Both the position numbers and the translations under genes were made by a program. Shown here one piece after another: positions 25,436-36,917 of a stretch of 64,000 bases of DNA. Within the stretch, counting starts at the first letter, position 1. The number at the start of each line of letters is the position of its first letter. The stretch covers positions 21,135,506-21,199,505 of the forward strand of contig NC_080060.1 in the NCBI RefSeq assembly GCF_026212465.1. Direction: 5' to 3'. The notes under the pieces are model-generated. The model was given only the letters and a program-made list of their open reading frames with translations, ran no database searches and had not been told where the DNA came from. The stretch is from Amaranthus tricolor (lineage: Eukaryota; Streptophyta; Magnoliopsida; Caryophyllales; Amaranthaceae).

Positions 25436-26000
25436 TATTGGGGATCAGAAATTCCACATGCTCGAAATACCCAATATACCCTTGATCAATGGGTTAGAGG
25501 TCAAAATTATAAGTCAATATTGACCTTTAAAATCAATGCTATAATGGTTAAGGTCACATGCTTATCCTAATCAGACATCACACAACAGTTTCCTACCTTC
25601 ACTTCAATTGAAGGCACCTCAATGGGTAACTGCCTATTATCTCAGATAACTGCTACCACTATGTCATTTTCGTGGTCATATTCTCCATAAGGCAGCACTA
25701 TAGAAATAACCAACCGGCAGTTACAACTCCCATACTAAAACTCTCATAAATAGATCTTCCTTCTACAGAAATCAGGCTACGCAATTCTACTCTCATACAT
25801 ATACTTAAATATACTACATCACGTTTCCGGTCTAACTTAAGCATAAGACGGCTTTTCGGGACATCAGCCTCTGGTTTAGTCTTTATTTGTGGTTGCAGGT
25901 ACACCATTTGCTGAAGTCAGATCATCTCACTTCCCTTAATTCAAAGGTACTTCTCTCTTAAAGTCCCCTTGAAAAAATCGACGATTTCTTACTAGAAACA
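25436..26000 (+). repeat. 5' LTR of Tat-A
   Basis: 565 bp, begins TATTGGGGATC (the partner LTR has TGTTGGGGATC, so the first dinucleotide is mutated) and ends TACTAGAAACA. It matches 58747-59310 over its whole length. CATAAATAG at about 25745 is the likely TATA equivalent. Confidence 0.92.
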
Positions 26001-26003
26001 TTT

Positions 26004-26022
26004 TGGCACGCGTTTGTGGGGA
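26004..26022 (+). other. Degenerate primer-binding site of Tat-A
   Basis: TGGCACGCGTTTGTGGGGA, 3 bp after the LTR, aligns with TGGCGCCATCTGTGGGGA of Tat-B, with changes in its 5' half. Confidence 0.6.
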
Positions 26023-26073
26023 TGATAAGTACCAACTTCCCAAATTACCTAACACTGAACCCTAAACTTTTCA

Positions 26074-27032
26074 ATGGCACCTCGAAAAACCAACACCAAA
26101 AAAGCGTCTATGACTCGAAGCACAAACACTTCCACTTCTCATCATGAAATCCAGGCAGTAATAAGGCAGGATCTTGACATCCTTGCAAACAATCTCTCAC
26201 AATCTTTTGATGAGCAGCTACGCAATGTCGCAACCCAGCAAAGTCCACCCCAATAAAACAACATAGAGTTGAACGCCACTTTTGCCACCATGGTACGACA
26301 AATCCAGGATCTTCGAACTATGTTCGCTGACAACAAAAAGTGTACGCCCGAATCTGAGCACCACATCGTGGGGGAGAGTCATCAATCTCACTCCAAAGCT
26401 GAAATTTCCAGAAAAAACACTTTCTAGGAGAGAGACATCTTATGTCGACATCTCAAAAAAATCAAACAGTAGGGACATAAGATTTCATCTCAATAAAATT
26501 CGGTGGGAAAAGAACAATAGTGTCCAAAGTTTCCTGGATAGAAAGAGAAGCCAAAGGTCCCAAGGAACAAAGGACCAAAACAGTTCATTTCATGTGGTGG
26601 ATTCCCCCACCCCCTCCATGTCCCATCCAAGAAAATGAAGCGCCTACGCTGTTAAGTTCCCCTTTATCTGCGGACATCTTAGCCACACCAAATCCCGCCA
26701 AGATTAAAATTCCCAGTATTAACTCCTTTCTCCGGCACTCAATGCCCAGAAGAGAAAATGATTGCCTACAAAAATCTAATGGTTTTGGATACCATAAACC
26801 CGACACTCTTGTGCAAATTCTTTCCCATTACCTTGATAGGTCTAGCCTTGACTTGGTATACTTCGCTTCCCAATGAAAGCATCAATAGCTTTGCCGAGCT
26901 CGAAGCTAAGTTTGTCAGCCACTTAATGGCTTTCAAGAGACGGGAGAAGTCTAACTTTCACCTACTGAACATAACTCAACAGGAAGGAGAATCCTTGTCT
27001 ACTTAACTTCAACGATTCCATGACGGGGTCTT
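26074..27032 (+). pseudogene. Gag of Tat-A, first part
   Basis: It starts at MAPRKTNTKKASM, aligned with Tat-B gag. After a stop at residue 61 the sequence continues in shifting frames through a proline-rich stretch to the capsid core: KFFPITLIGLALTWYTSLPN, FAELEAKFVSHL and EKSNFHLLNITQQEGESLST (26800-27006). It is cut at the LTR of the Tekay-like element after QRFHDGV; the reading resumes at 46313 with VTDLEES. Relative to Tat-B it keeps about 400 bp more before the capsid core. Confidence 0.82.
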
Positions 27033-27799
27033 CGTAACAGACTGTTTTTCTTAATCTTAAATATTTTGACAAATTCAATAATCATTTCGTTTTATTATTT
27101 TCTTTTTAATACCGTTTCGAATTTTATTTCAATCGTTCTTAAGTTCTCGATTTTCTTTTATATATATTTTATTTCTCTTAAAATAAATTACCTAAATATT
27201 AAGTCTACCTAAATTACCTACAATAACTTAATCTTTTTATTTTCTATATTAATTTATGATTAAATATAAAAATATATATAATAATAATAATAATAAAACT
27301 TTAAAAAAAAATTAAATAAATAAAAATCTAAAAATTGGGAGGCAAGACTAAGAAAACTAGGTGCCAAAATAATTAATTTAGTCTTATCCTTTAGATAAAA
27401 CCAAGAATAAAGATCTTGCATTTTACATTTCTTGCCCATGAAGTAAAATTTAATAATAGATAATTTTGCAATCAATAGCATGTAAATAAACCAAATGTGT
27501 CGTGGGAAAAATAGGAGAGAAAAAAAAAATTTCAGAAAATTTATTCATAAAAGGCAAATTCCTAAAAAAAATTCTAAAAACCCTAGAAAAATTCCAAAAA
27601 ATCGTCAAAAATTTTCTAATAATAGTACTTAGTGTTAATTATAGAAAATCAAGGGGAGGAAGCTAATTTTGTGGCTAAAATTTCTACAACAAAGGAATTT
27701 AATTAATAGTGAAATTATTAAAGGTATAAATTCTTACATATATTTATTTACATAAAATTATGCTCAAAAATTTTATATGTGTTTATTATAGGCATGGCC

Positions 27800-27962
27800 A
27801 CGGTCCGGGTTGGGCCGGTTCCGTTCCTGTTCCATTTGGAACCTGTCGCGACCGATTTCAGTTCCGGTTTCGGTTCCGAGCGGTTGCAAACGGTTCCTTG
27901 GCGGTTCATGAGGCGGTTCCGGCGGTTCCAACTCACAGGACGGGCGGGTCGGACCATCGGTT
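27800..27962. repeat. Left subterminal CGGTTC repeat block of the hAT element
   Basis: Over a dozen GGTTCC, CGGTTC and GGCGGTTC motifs lie in about 160 bp. The equivalent block at the other end is 31190-31450. Such arrays are typical transposase-binding regions in hAT elements. Frames through it (Arg/Gly/Ser/Pro rich) are not genes. Confidence 0.8.
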
Positions 27963-28312
27963 CCATTTTTATTTTTTCTTAAATATTTATATAATATAAA
28001 AATACTATAAAATTGCGAACATACCTTTGATGATTACTTGATTAATAGCGAAATTCATTGCTTGTCAAGTTGTCATCGTTATTAAAATATTTACTAAAAA
28101 GAATGAAAAAAATAAATTAATAAGAAACGAATCAATGATAATGTCGATAAAGTTGATTAATAAAAAAAGAGGGAGAAAATAGACTTGAACCTAGTACCCA
28201 AAGAAATACTAAGCTACCTACGTATCCCGAAGGAATCAAAGCCCACGTAGTTCTTTGTCATACCTTTTATTTATAGTTGTTGAATGTTGATTTATCGTTG
28301 TCCTATTGATCC

Positions 28313-30926
28313 TATTCGTCGTCGTCATCATCATCTGGATGGTTAGATGCTTCCACTGACTCTCCTCCTGACGATGATGCAGATGTATCCATCATCATCC
28401 ATGGATCATCATCATCGTCGTGATCATCATCATTCCTTAGTCCTTGTGTTCGAATCTCCGCTTGATCCCAATCTTTCTTGCAAACACATATTTAAATACT
28501 ATGTGGAGCAAGACGAGATCTCTTTTCGTCTAAAACTCTTCTACCTGCACTAAAAGCAGACTCCGACGCAATTGTAAAAGCAGGAATTGCAAGGATATCC
28601 TTTGAAATTCTCGGTAATATGGGAAATTTTATAGATTTTTCTTTCCACCACTCTAAAATATTATAGCTACCTTGGTCAATTTCAAAGTGGTGTTTAAGAT
28701 AACTATCTAATTCTAAATATGAGGTGGAGGGTGAAGAAGAAGATGATCCTACAAAACTATCATCTTGGCTCATTATATTAGCTATTACGGAATTATAATA
28801 AGAGGGACGTGCCGAAACGCTAGCACGCCTAGACGTATCGCGTTTTGGGTTATATACACTAGCATAATAATCATAAAGTTCGGCTAAAAGTTTTTTACAA
28901 CTTCCAACATAATTATGTACATCACTAGGCGGGCGATCTAATGATTGGTAGTAAAATCCAATTACTTTATTAAGGACTTCTGTTTTAAAACATGGGTCTA
29001 AAATGGTTGCAATTCCATAAATATAAGGAAAATCGTTAAAATATGCCTTCCACTTATCCATCATATCTGCAAGAATCGGCTTCAAATATGGGTTAGTATC
29101 ATCATGCGTATGTTTAAGAAGATGATAAAAATAGTAATACACTCACTTATTACTAAGTGAACATTCGGTTCATAAACATATGAAAAAATCTTAGTTGCGT
29201 GGTCATATGCTTCTAATATTTTATGTACACCTATAGCTAATTCCCATGTGTCATCAGTTATATAGCTATTTGTACACTCACTATATAGTTGTGTTATAAC
29301 TGGACGATAAGCAATCGCCTTTCTTAATAAATCGTTGGTTGAGCCCCAACGTGTAAGAGTATCTAATGTGCAATACACTTTTTTTAGTTGATATTGGTCA
29401 CATAATTGTTTATATCGTCTCTTTATCTTTCGAATTCTAAGCCACTTCACTATATCTCTAATTGGATCTAATAAATCGCTTAATTGTTTTATACCTGCTT
29501 GGCAAGATAAGTTAACTATATGAGCACAACAACGTATGTGTAATAAGCTACCCCCAAGGATAAAACTAAATGCAGGTTCGTTATATAAAAGTTCCATACA
29601 TTTAATGTTAGCGGTTGCATTATCGGTAGAACAAAAAAATATCTTATCTAATAAGTTCCATTCTCTACATATCTCTACTAATCTATATTTTATGTTTTCA
29701 CCCGTATGTCTTTCTAGCATTATCTCAAAAGCAATTATTCTTTTTTGAATAATCCAATTTTGATCTATCCAATGTGCTGTTACACACATATAAGATTCTA
29801 AATGTGGGGGAGCAGACTATATATCAGTTGTTATGCTAAACCTACCATTAAAAGATTTAAACATTTCAATTAATTCATAGCGCATTGATTCATATAATTT
29901 AATTGTGCGTCTTTTAAGAGTGCTCCTAGGGATTGCTCTATATTGTGGTTGCAAAGTTTTTCTAGTGAAACGCTCGTGTGCCCTACTTTCACCGTGGTTA
30001 AAAGGCAATTCATCACAAATTACATACTTAGAAAATTCATCAATCATATCATTACGATTATATTTAAAAGGCATACATGTGCTGGGAATGTCCCACTGTC
30101 GGCTTCCACTTGTGGTCCCGCTGCCGCTTGCTGCATGAGTATCTTTTGTGATTCCATGCTTCTTTGCCAAATGTTTGTTAAAAGATCCCGTACCACCACC
30201 TAACACGTATTCACAAAACATAATAAATAAATTTTTATAAAATATGAATATATAATGTATGTATAAAAAACTGAAAAAGTATTTATCTCTGTCGAAATTG
30301 TATGAAATTAAGGGCTTTACTCCTTGACTTTCATAAATTTGACAAGTGCATAAGAAAACATCTGGATTATCAGTTGGTTCTTTTGTAGAATACGACCACA
30401 CATGTGAAACAGCTCTACCACTAGGAGGTGGCATTGCTGGAAAAGGTTGTCTTACTAGTTCATCTTCATCTAAATTTAAATATAAAGACATACTCAGATA
30501 TATACCACAATATATAAATAAATAATAATTTAAAATTTAATCAATATGAAAAATAAAATTATAAAACTAACCGATAGTTTGGAAATTGACTCGTTTACCA
30601 CGAGCTTGTCTTTGTTGTTGTTGTAGTTGTTCTTCATGTGATCTTGTTGATGACTGTCGAGAATTATGTATTCCAATAGGAGTCGCTGGTTCCTCTTCTT
30701 GTTCTTCTTCTTCATCAATTTATATTTCTCTTTCCACTTCTTCTGCATAATTATGTAATTCTGGGTCGTACCCTTTTGGATAATTGGGTTCAAAATTATA
30801 ATTACTAATCGAAGGTGTTGTTGATACCGACGGGGTAGAAGTGGCCTTTTTTTTGGAGCTAGAACCTCCCAATAATTTTGCCACTTTAGTAACTTTTATA
30901 GAGGCTTTTTTCAAAAAAGAAGACAT
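28313..30926 (-). pseudogene. hAT transposase (BED-type N-terminus, hAT dimerisation C-terminus)
   Basis: Read from 30926 down. The N-terminal exon has MSSFLKKASIKVTKVAKLLG. A second block (30491-29817) carries a BED-like finger: VWSYSTKEPTDNPD, CTCQIY (Tyr where the second metal Cys is expected) and GSFNKHLAKKHG, probably split by a small intron at about 30195-30290. SITTDI is followed by a TAG where Trp is usual, then ESYMCVTAHWID, FFCSTDNATAN and RCCAHIVNLSCQAG (29789-29082). After a frameshift near 29100, YLKPILADMMDKWKAYF leads to the dimerisation domain, LEWWK..FPILPRISKDIL, AIPAFTIASESAFSAGRR. The protein ends in an Asp-rich tail near 28313. The catalytic Asp in STDNA is kept. Two stops, a frameshift and the Cys-to-Tyr change leave it non-autonomous. 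Confidence 0.88.
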
Positions 30927-31189
30927 GATTGATAATATTGAAATAATAATAGAATTAAGAAATAAATAAATAATTAATAGACTAATTATATAATTAACTA
31001 AATTAAGAAATAATTAAAAGACTAATTATGTAATTAAGAGAATAATTGCGTAATTAAGTAATTAAGTAGAGAGAGTAAGTAGAGAGAGTAGGAGAAGAGA
31101 TGAGTTGTGAATAAAAATGATTGAAAGTGATGGGTATTTATAGAAAATTACCCAACAGCTAAAAACGGCTAGTTCCAATGGCTAGTTTC

Positions 31190-31450
31190 ACGGTTCCATG
31201 AACCGGTGGGTCGGTTCACCCGAACTAGTCCCGGTTCCGATTCCGGTTCCATGGAACCTTTGGACCGGTTCACCCGGACCGGTCCCGGTTCCGGTTCCAA
31301 CCCGCGGTTCTTAGGTCCGGTTCATGCAGTTTTTTTCCGGCGGTTTCACGGTTCCGCGGTTCGGGCCGGTTCGGAACCTATCGCTAACGGTTCCGGTTCT
31401 GGATCCGGTTCCAAGCGGTTCGGGACTGGTTCTGTTCCGGGTAACCCGCC
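31190..31450. repeat. Right subterminal CGGTTC repeat block of the hAT element
   Basis: About 260 bp of GGTTCCGGTTCC, CCGGTTCA and GGTTCACCCG motifs, roughly the inverse of 27800-27962 but longer. It lies upstream of the transposase start, so it may also hold the promoter. Confidence 0.8.
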
Positions 31451-32767
31451 CTGTGGCCATCACTAGTTTAGTATATATAAATTAAGATTTCTGGAAATTT
31501 TGGTGAACTAATTCGGGGTGTTTTATTTTATATGAATTATTCATTTAAATTGCCCAAAACTGCATAAACCAAAATAATTTTAATTAAAATTGTAAACATT
31601 AATATTTTTAAACAAAAATTTTTCTGTACACATATATATATATGAAATATAAGTTGAGTATAAATATTATTATTAATTTTTGCTTAAAAAACACATAAAA
31701 TATGGAAATTCATAATATGGGTTAAAAATAATTAATTTTGGAAAAAAAATAATTTATTTTAGTGTTACTATATTTTCTTTTCATTAAATTTTTTTTTTTT
31801 TGTGAAATTTTGTGATATTTAAGTTTTAAAGAAATAAATTAATAATCTACATTGTTATTGTAGGCAAAAAGAAAGAAAAATAAAATAATTGAAGACTTAA
31901 TTCTCTTTAATGATGATAATTCAAAACACATATTGACTAACAAATAAATTAAGTAATTACATTTAGTTGTATAAGTAACTCTAAAATCATATTTGATATA
32001 CATTTGATAAGTAATATATATATTTAAGTTCGAAGACGTTGGAATATGCTTAAAGAACTTAAGTTTATTTTAAAGTTGATTTTATAAGTCTTGAAATACG
32101 TTTCAAAGTCTTGAAGATATTTACATTTATAATCAGGATAATTTCGTAATTATATTTGAAATATTTTAATAGGTCAATGTTCCTTGAAATTATATTTGAA
32201 ATATTTTAATAGGTCAAGGTTCATTAAAATTAACTTTGATATTATTTGAAATTAAGTTTGAATATGTTATTACACGTTTTATCTTAAACGGTTTATATTT
32301 GAACGTGAATTTAAATATGTGCTTAAAGTAATTTGATGATTAAATATAGTATAAGATACACTCGTTTTGTTAATTATAGTACACGGCTATATTTGATATT
32401 GAATTAGTTGTTATGCAAAATATAGAGTTTTCTATTAATAAGAGACTATTTGAATTAATACTAAAAATAGAAAATGACTATTTGAATTAATACTAATAAT
32501 AGGAATTAAATTGAATGATTATGTTAAACGTTGATATATCTGGTTTTTGCTTAGTTTTCATTATCTTGTATAAGTACTAACGTGGCAGCATAGCATTGGA
32601 TATTAAAGACAAATTACAGCACACAATGACGAAATTATTTTAGCTGTTAGAACACGTCAGTTTGAAGTTAACCTCAAGATCTTGAAGACAGGCGCTGAAT
32701 GACCAGGTCAACAGAAAATAACGGAAAGGAGCCTTATTGTTTTCCATGATGTGTTGAGGCGTAACAC

Positions 32768-32775
32768 TATAAATA
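32768..32775 (+). promoter_or_regulatory. Candidate TATA box of the solo LTR
   Basis: TATAAATA about 880 bp into the LTR, followed by CAAGGCTTC; the expected U3/R position. Confidence 0.5.
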
Positions 32776-33338
32776 CAAGGCTTCATTTCAGAATTAAGGA
32801 TACACCTCTTCTTATCTCTTTCTCTCTTGACTTAAGATTTAGAAATTCTCTAAGTGTTTAAAGAGTTGTAATTCTTAGTTCATCTAACTCTTACATTTGT
32901 AATAGGCTTAAGAGTTTAAAAAGAGTTAGATTAAGTTTAATACGCCTAACCAAGAATACTTATCAAAATGTTCAGCTTGTGAATCTCTATTGTGAGATTT
33001 GGGATTTTGCTTTTATTAAAGGGACTTCTAATACGGTTCTTCAAGGGGAAGAAGTGGTGTGAGGAGATAGTGAGATCTTCTTTTTTGTATTAAAGTCGGA
33101 TTAATAAAAGGCGTTGAAATCCTACGGGTTGAAAGAGAACCCATAGGAGGGGAGTAGGTTGGTTAGAACCGAACCTCGTTAAGATATTGTGTGTTATACT
33201 TTAAAGTTTATTTTCCGCACATACGTTATTGTTTACGAATTGATTCAAAACAGTTCCAGAAAATAGTTTTGACAGACTCCTCAAACTCTTGAGACAAGCT
33301 GACAGACAAAATTTTAAATAGCCCAAACTCTCTATTCA

Positions 33339-33365
33339 CCCCCCCCCCCCCCCCCCCCCCCCCCC
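33339..33365. repeat. Poly(C) tract, 27 bases
   Basis: An uninterrupted run of C near the 3' end of the solo LTR. Its length is prone to sequencing error. Confidence 0.9.
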
Positions 33366-34636
33366 TATCTAGAGAGTATTCAACCTCATATTAACTTTCA
33401 ATAATAATTAAAATGAATTTATTTTGGTGAATAAGAATATATGCAAACTCATTTAATAAATTATTTATTTTAAAATATTTCGTGTCGATTTTGATCTTAA
33501 GGGAATTAATTATTCATGTACTAAATCCAAAAATAAGCTATTAAGAAATTAATTAAATAAAATAAAATTTTATTTTCTAAAAATTTGGATAAATAAGCTA
33601 GGATTTATAATAAACCCAATATGTCCTTTTTAAGACATTTATAATATTTATTTATGATGGAACTATTTATTTTATCATTTAAAATAAATAGACATTTAAG
33701 AAATTGATTATTAAGAAATCAATAAAGCTTAATTGAAAATTTATCGATAAATACGTACTAAAGACCCATTTTAGTTTTGATTTAGTTTAATAATAAATGA
33801 ATATTTATATGCAAGTTGTTATAAATTTATTTTATGTTATTGTAATGTTGCATTTATATGAAAACAGTAACATGATAATAAAAAGGCTTGATAGTAAGGA
33901 AATGCCAAACCATGCTTCCGGCATGTAAAAAATGTGGGACGTTATTTAACCTGACCTGTGGCTCGAGTAACATTGTACTTGAGGAGAGACGACTCCCACT
34001 AAGTTAGGGGTTTTGGTTTACCTCACCCTAACAAGCCCTTACATATATCAAACAAAGATCATATGTGTTGCATTCATTAAATAAGTAATCGGATTCCACG
34101 CCCTAACACTCAAGGAGACGTGTTAGTATATCATGCCCTGGTACTCAAGCAGAAGGACCAAAAGTTTAATATATTTAAATAAATCTTATCTTAAAATCAA
34201 TTCCTTATAATATATAAGATACCTTGCATATTATTTATTGTGATGCACTTATCTTTGCATATTGCTTATTGCAATGCATATATTTTTTATACTTGTATAA
34301 TTGCGGTAAGCTTTTATACTCGGTTTTTTTTAAAGCTGACCGATTTCCATCGGCTATTCCCATATTTCGGGAGCAGATGCTTGTATTGTTTATGTGAGAT
34401 TAGGATATAATATGTATGTAGTTTATATTATGGACGATAATTATGTATTAAAGAAAGATGTAATAAGTAAAATTTCATTTTAATGATTTAAGTTTTCTTT
34501 GTTTTTTTTGAAAATTTTGTTTGGTTTTGTTTTATTTCTTTTTCGCAATAATCACGGTTCGATAGAATTCTGCTTAGCATTACTTACTATTATATTACTA
34601 TAAACCTTTATTTGGAAAAGGAATGTCCGTTACACT

Positions 34637-34650
34637 TGGTATCAGAGCCA
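34637..34650 (+). other. Primer-binding site for initiator Met tRNA
   Basis: TGGTATCAGAGCCA, 2 bp after the LTR end: the standard plant initiator-Met primer site. Confidence 0.92.
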
Positions 34651-34831
34651 ACGTTATTCGAACGGTCGGATCTTCTTATCCGATACTAGGAAACACCGTG
34701 CTAAATTACGTTTTGAAAAAAAAAAATTTAGTATTTTAAATGAAATTTATTTTATGTGTTTTATGTGCTAAAACAAATGTGACTTGCGATTTAAAATATA
34801 GCTAACGCAACACTTCTCTACTTTATTAAAG

Positions 34832-35308
34832 ATGCCTAGAGGTGGTAGCAGAGGGTGTATCGTAAGAGGTGAACCTTTGGAGACGAGGAACGAATTTGTT
34901 GAAGATACGACGCAAGATGCAAGAGTTCAAGCTTTGAAAAATCAGTTAAGAATGATGGAAAGGAATAATGAGAGACTGTTAAACTTAATGGAGAGGCAGA
35001 TGAGTTGTTCCATGAAGATGATGAAGGGAAATTTTACAAGAGATTGTCTGGTCATCAACCTCAAAGTATGGTGGAGAACCGGATCCAGTTCTCTTTGAGG
35101 ATTGGATTGTAGAAATGGAGAAACTATTAGAGGTCATAAACTGCCCGTCAAGGATGAAAGTGAAATTAGCCGCATTCTACTTAACAGGCACTGTTGAACT
35201 ATGGTGGAGGACTGTAAAACAAACGGCCATAGATTCTACTTGGGAACAATTTATAAAGAAGCTTCGTGATCAATTTTACCCACCCTCACTTCAAAGAAAG
35301 AAAGAGAA
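34832..35308 (+). pseudogene. Gag N-terminal half of the Tekay-like element
   Basis: It begins MPRGGSRGC, followed by a helical stretch (RMMERNNERLLNLMERQM). A frameshift near 35030 moves the reading to the frame of EPDPVLFEDWIVEMEKLLEV, the start of the retrotransposon gag domain, and on through LAAFYLTGTVELWWRTVK, WEQFIKKLRDQFYPPSLQRK. It ends where Copia sequence begins at about 35309; the rest of this gag is at 39742-40305. Confidence 0.85.
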
Positions 35309-36917
35309 AGAGAATGATGTACTAAAGTCTGAGTCCGAATATTCAAAAACTGATTTGGAATGGGTTTCCAAAAACTATGGAGCAATGAATCAATTATGTT
35401 GTGCTTTAAATGGTACTGAGTTTAATCGAGTTTCTTCATGTACAAGTGCTAAAGAAATATGGGACAAGCTGGTTGTGACATACGAAGGAACAAGTCAAGT
35501 GAAGGAAACAAAGATCAACATCCTTATGCATCAATACGAAATGTTTGAGATGAAAAAGGATGAGAATATAAATGAAATGTTTACTCGTTTTACCTTAATT
35601 ACTAACAGTTTGAATTCTCTTGGAAAAACCTTTACTAATGCAGAGAAAGTTCAGAAGGTCTTGAGGTGTCTTCCAAGATCCAAATGGGGTCCAAAAGTCA
35701 CCGCCATTGAGGAAGCTCAAGACTTGAGAATTCTATCGCTTGACGATCTCCTTGGAAAACTCACAACTCATGAACTTACCCTACATGATGAGGGAGAAAA
35801 TGATGTAATACCTTCCATGAAAAATCTTGCTCTAAAGGCAAAGAAACATCATGAATCTTCAAGTGAATATGAAGATAGCGATGATGAGGAAGATCCATTT
35901 GCATTAATTACAAAAGGTCTTGAAGGAATTATGAAGATGCGAAAAAGATTTAAGAAATTTAAATTCAAAAATAAAGGTAAGTCTTCTAACTCTAATTCAA
36001 ACTTTAAGACTAACAAACTTGCTTGTTTTGAGTGCGGATCTATAGATCATATTGTAAAGGACTGCCCTAAGAAGAAAAGGGAATCCTACCAAAAGAACAA
36101 GAAGAAACAAGCGATGGTTGCAACTTGGAGTGAATCTGAAGGATCATCCGATTCTGAAAGTGAAGATGGACAAGCTCATGTATGTCTTATGGCTAATAAT
36201 GATAACAATGATGACATAGATCAAAACCATAAAGAGGTACGTGACTTTCTTAACACATGCTCAAAAGAGGAATTAGTTACAACTCTCCTTAATATGTTTC
36301 AAATTGAAAAAATCTTAAAAGATGAGAAAGACACTTTAGAGGATAGAATACGTCATTATGCTGAAGGTTGTGAAGAAATCATAAATAAAAATGAATCGCT
36401 AAAGGCTGAAACAATTAAACTTGAAAAGACTGTCAAGGTCTTGAAAGAACAGAATCTCAGCCAGACTAAACAGCTTATTGACCTTAAGAATGAGAATAAT
36501 GACCTTGAAGCCAGACTCAAAACCTTGAAACATGAGTCTGAGAAATATCTACAAGCATTAACCAAGCTAAATGAATCTGAATCCAAATTCACTAAAATGC
36601 TTACACGTCAAAAACCATCTAGTGATAAAAGTGGTATTGGTTATAATGATGTTACACATAATTATAAGAGTAAAACCACATTTGTGAAAAGTGCATATAA
36701 ACATAAACGTACACCTACTTGCACCTTTTGTTGCAAAGAAGGACATATTAGACTTGCATGTCCATACAGACATAAGGAAAATCATATTATCAAGAATTCC
36801 TTTCCTCTTGAATTGTGTGGACAGATAAAGCAAATATGGGTTCCTAAAAGGACAAGACCACCCAACATGGTCTATCCCGAATATGGTTCCAAATTTGTCA
36901 CATGGATAGCCAAGTAA
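35115..36917 (+). CDS. Chimeric Gypsy-gag/Copia-gag open reading frame
   Basis: 600 codons without a stop. Residues 1-65 are Gypsy gag (WWRTVK, WEQFIKKLRDQFYPPSLQRK). From about residue 66 it is Copia gag of the UBN2 type: NRVSSCTSAKEIWDKLVVTYEG, INEMFTRFTLITNSL and a CCHC knuckle CFECGSIDHIVKDC near residue 305. A long coiled coil follows (about 400-500), then a second cysteine/histidine motif CTFCCKEGHIRLAC near residue 540. The first Met shown is internal to the Gypsy gag, so a longer product would need the upstream frameshift. It is unlikely to make particles, but the frame is intact across the junction. Codon use changes little at the junction. Confidence 0.8.
   Translation: MEKLLEVINCPSRMKVKLAAFYLTGTVELWWRTVKQTAIDSTWEQFIKKLRDQFYPPSLQRKKEKENDVLKSESEYSKTDLEWVSKNYGAMNQLCCALNGTEFNRVSSCTSAKEIWDKLVVTYEGTSQVKETKINILMHQYEMFEMKKDENINEMFTRFTLITNSLNSLGKTFTNAEKVQKVLRCLPRSKWGPKVTAIEEAQDLRILSLDDLLGKLTTHELTLHDEGENDVIPSMKNLALKAKKHHESSSEYEDSDDEEDPFALITKGLEGIMKMRKRFKKFKFKNKGKSSNSNSNFKTNKLACFECGSIDHIVKDCPKKKRESYQKNKKKQAMVATWSESEGSSDSESEDGQAHVCLMANNDNNDDIDQNHKEVRDFLNTCSKEELVTTLLNMFQIEKILKDEKDTLEDRIRHYAEGCEEIINKNESLKAETIKLEKTVKVLKEQNLSQTKQLIDLKNENNDLEARLKTLKHESEKYLQALTKLNESESKFTKMLTRQKPSSDKSGIGYNDVTHNYKSKTTFVKSAYKHKRTPTCTFCCKEGHIRLACPYRHKENHIIKNSFPLELCGQIKQIWVPKRTRPPNMVYPEYGSKFVTWIAK
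35159..35308 (+). repeat. Gypsy gag segment, copy 1 of the duplication flanking the Copia insert
   Basis: AGTGAAATTAGCCGCATTC through CAAAGAAAGAAAGAGAA. The same segment recurs at 39582-39741 with few substitutions and one internal rearrangement. It is far longer than an integrase duplication. Confidence 0.92.

Larger units (their letters stand above)
27789..31465 (-). mobile_element. hAT-superfamily DNA transposon, nearly complete
   Basis: 3677 bp with terminal inverted repeats TAGGCATGGCCACGG (left) and TAGTGATGGCCACAGG (right end, reversed), flanked by an 8-bp duplication GTTTATTA (27781-27788) / GTTTAGTA (31466-31473), one mismatch. The partner LTR at 44450-44465 shows the empty site with GTTTAGTA once. 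The transposase is on the minus strand. Both ends carry dense CGGTTC/GGTTCCGG repeats, far richer in G+C than the surroundings. Confidence 0.92.
31890..33400 (+). repeat. Solo LTR, probably Copia Maximus/SIRE-like
   Basis: 1511 bp starting TGAAGACTTAATTC and ending AACTTTCA, with a perfect 5-bp duplication ATAAT on each side (31885-31889 and 33401-33405). The other Tekay LTR has the uninterrupted site near 45005. A TATA box TATAAATA lies at 32768-32775. Near the 3' end is a pure C tract, a feature I associate with Maximus/SIRE LTRs, though the lineage call is an inference. Confidence 0.85.
27033..34634 (+). repeat. Left LTR of the Tekay-like element (with two insertions)
   Basis: It begins CGTAACAGACTG (partner TGTAACAAACCG) and ends CCGTTACA. 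Removing the hAT element (27789-31465) and the solo LTR (31890-33400) with their duplications leaves about 2.4 kb, collinear with 43719-46306 apart from small indels: it lacks about 45 bp of GTTTTCCGGCACG-type sequence near 33935 and about 30 bp near 34380, and has a much shorter TA run. Confidence 0.88.

Noticed and set aside
27760..27999. Arg/Gly/Pro-rich frames at the hAT ends (also 31206-31466)
   Set aside because: They are translations of the CGGTTC subterminal repeats.
33339..33365. Poly(C) as a G-quadruplex/i-motif regulator
   Set aside because: It is a single homopolymer in an inactive solo LTR, and its length may be a sequencing artefact.
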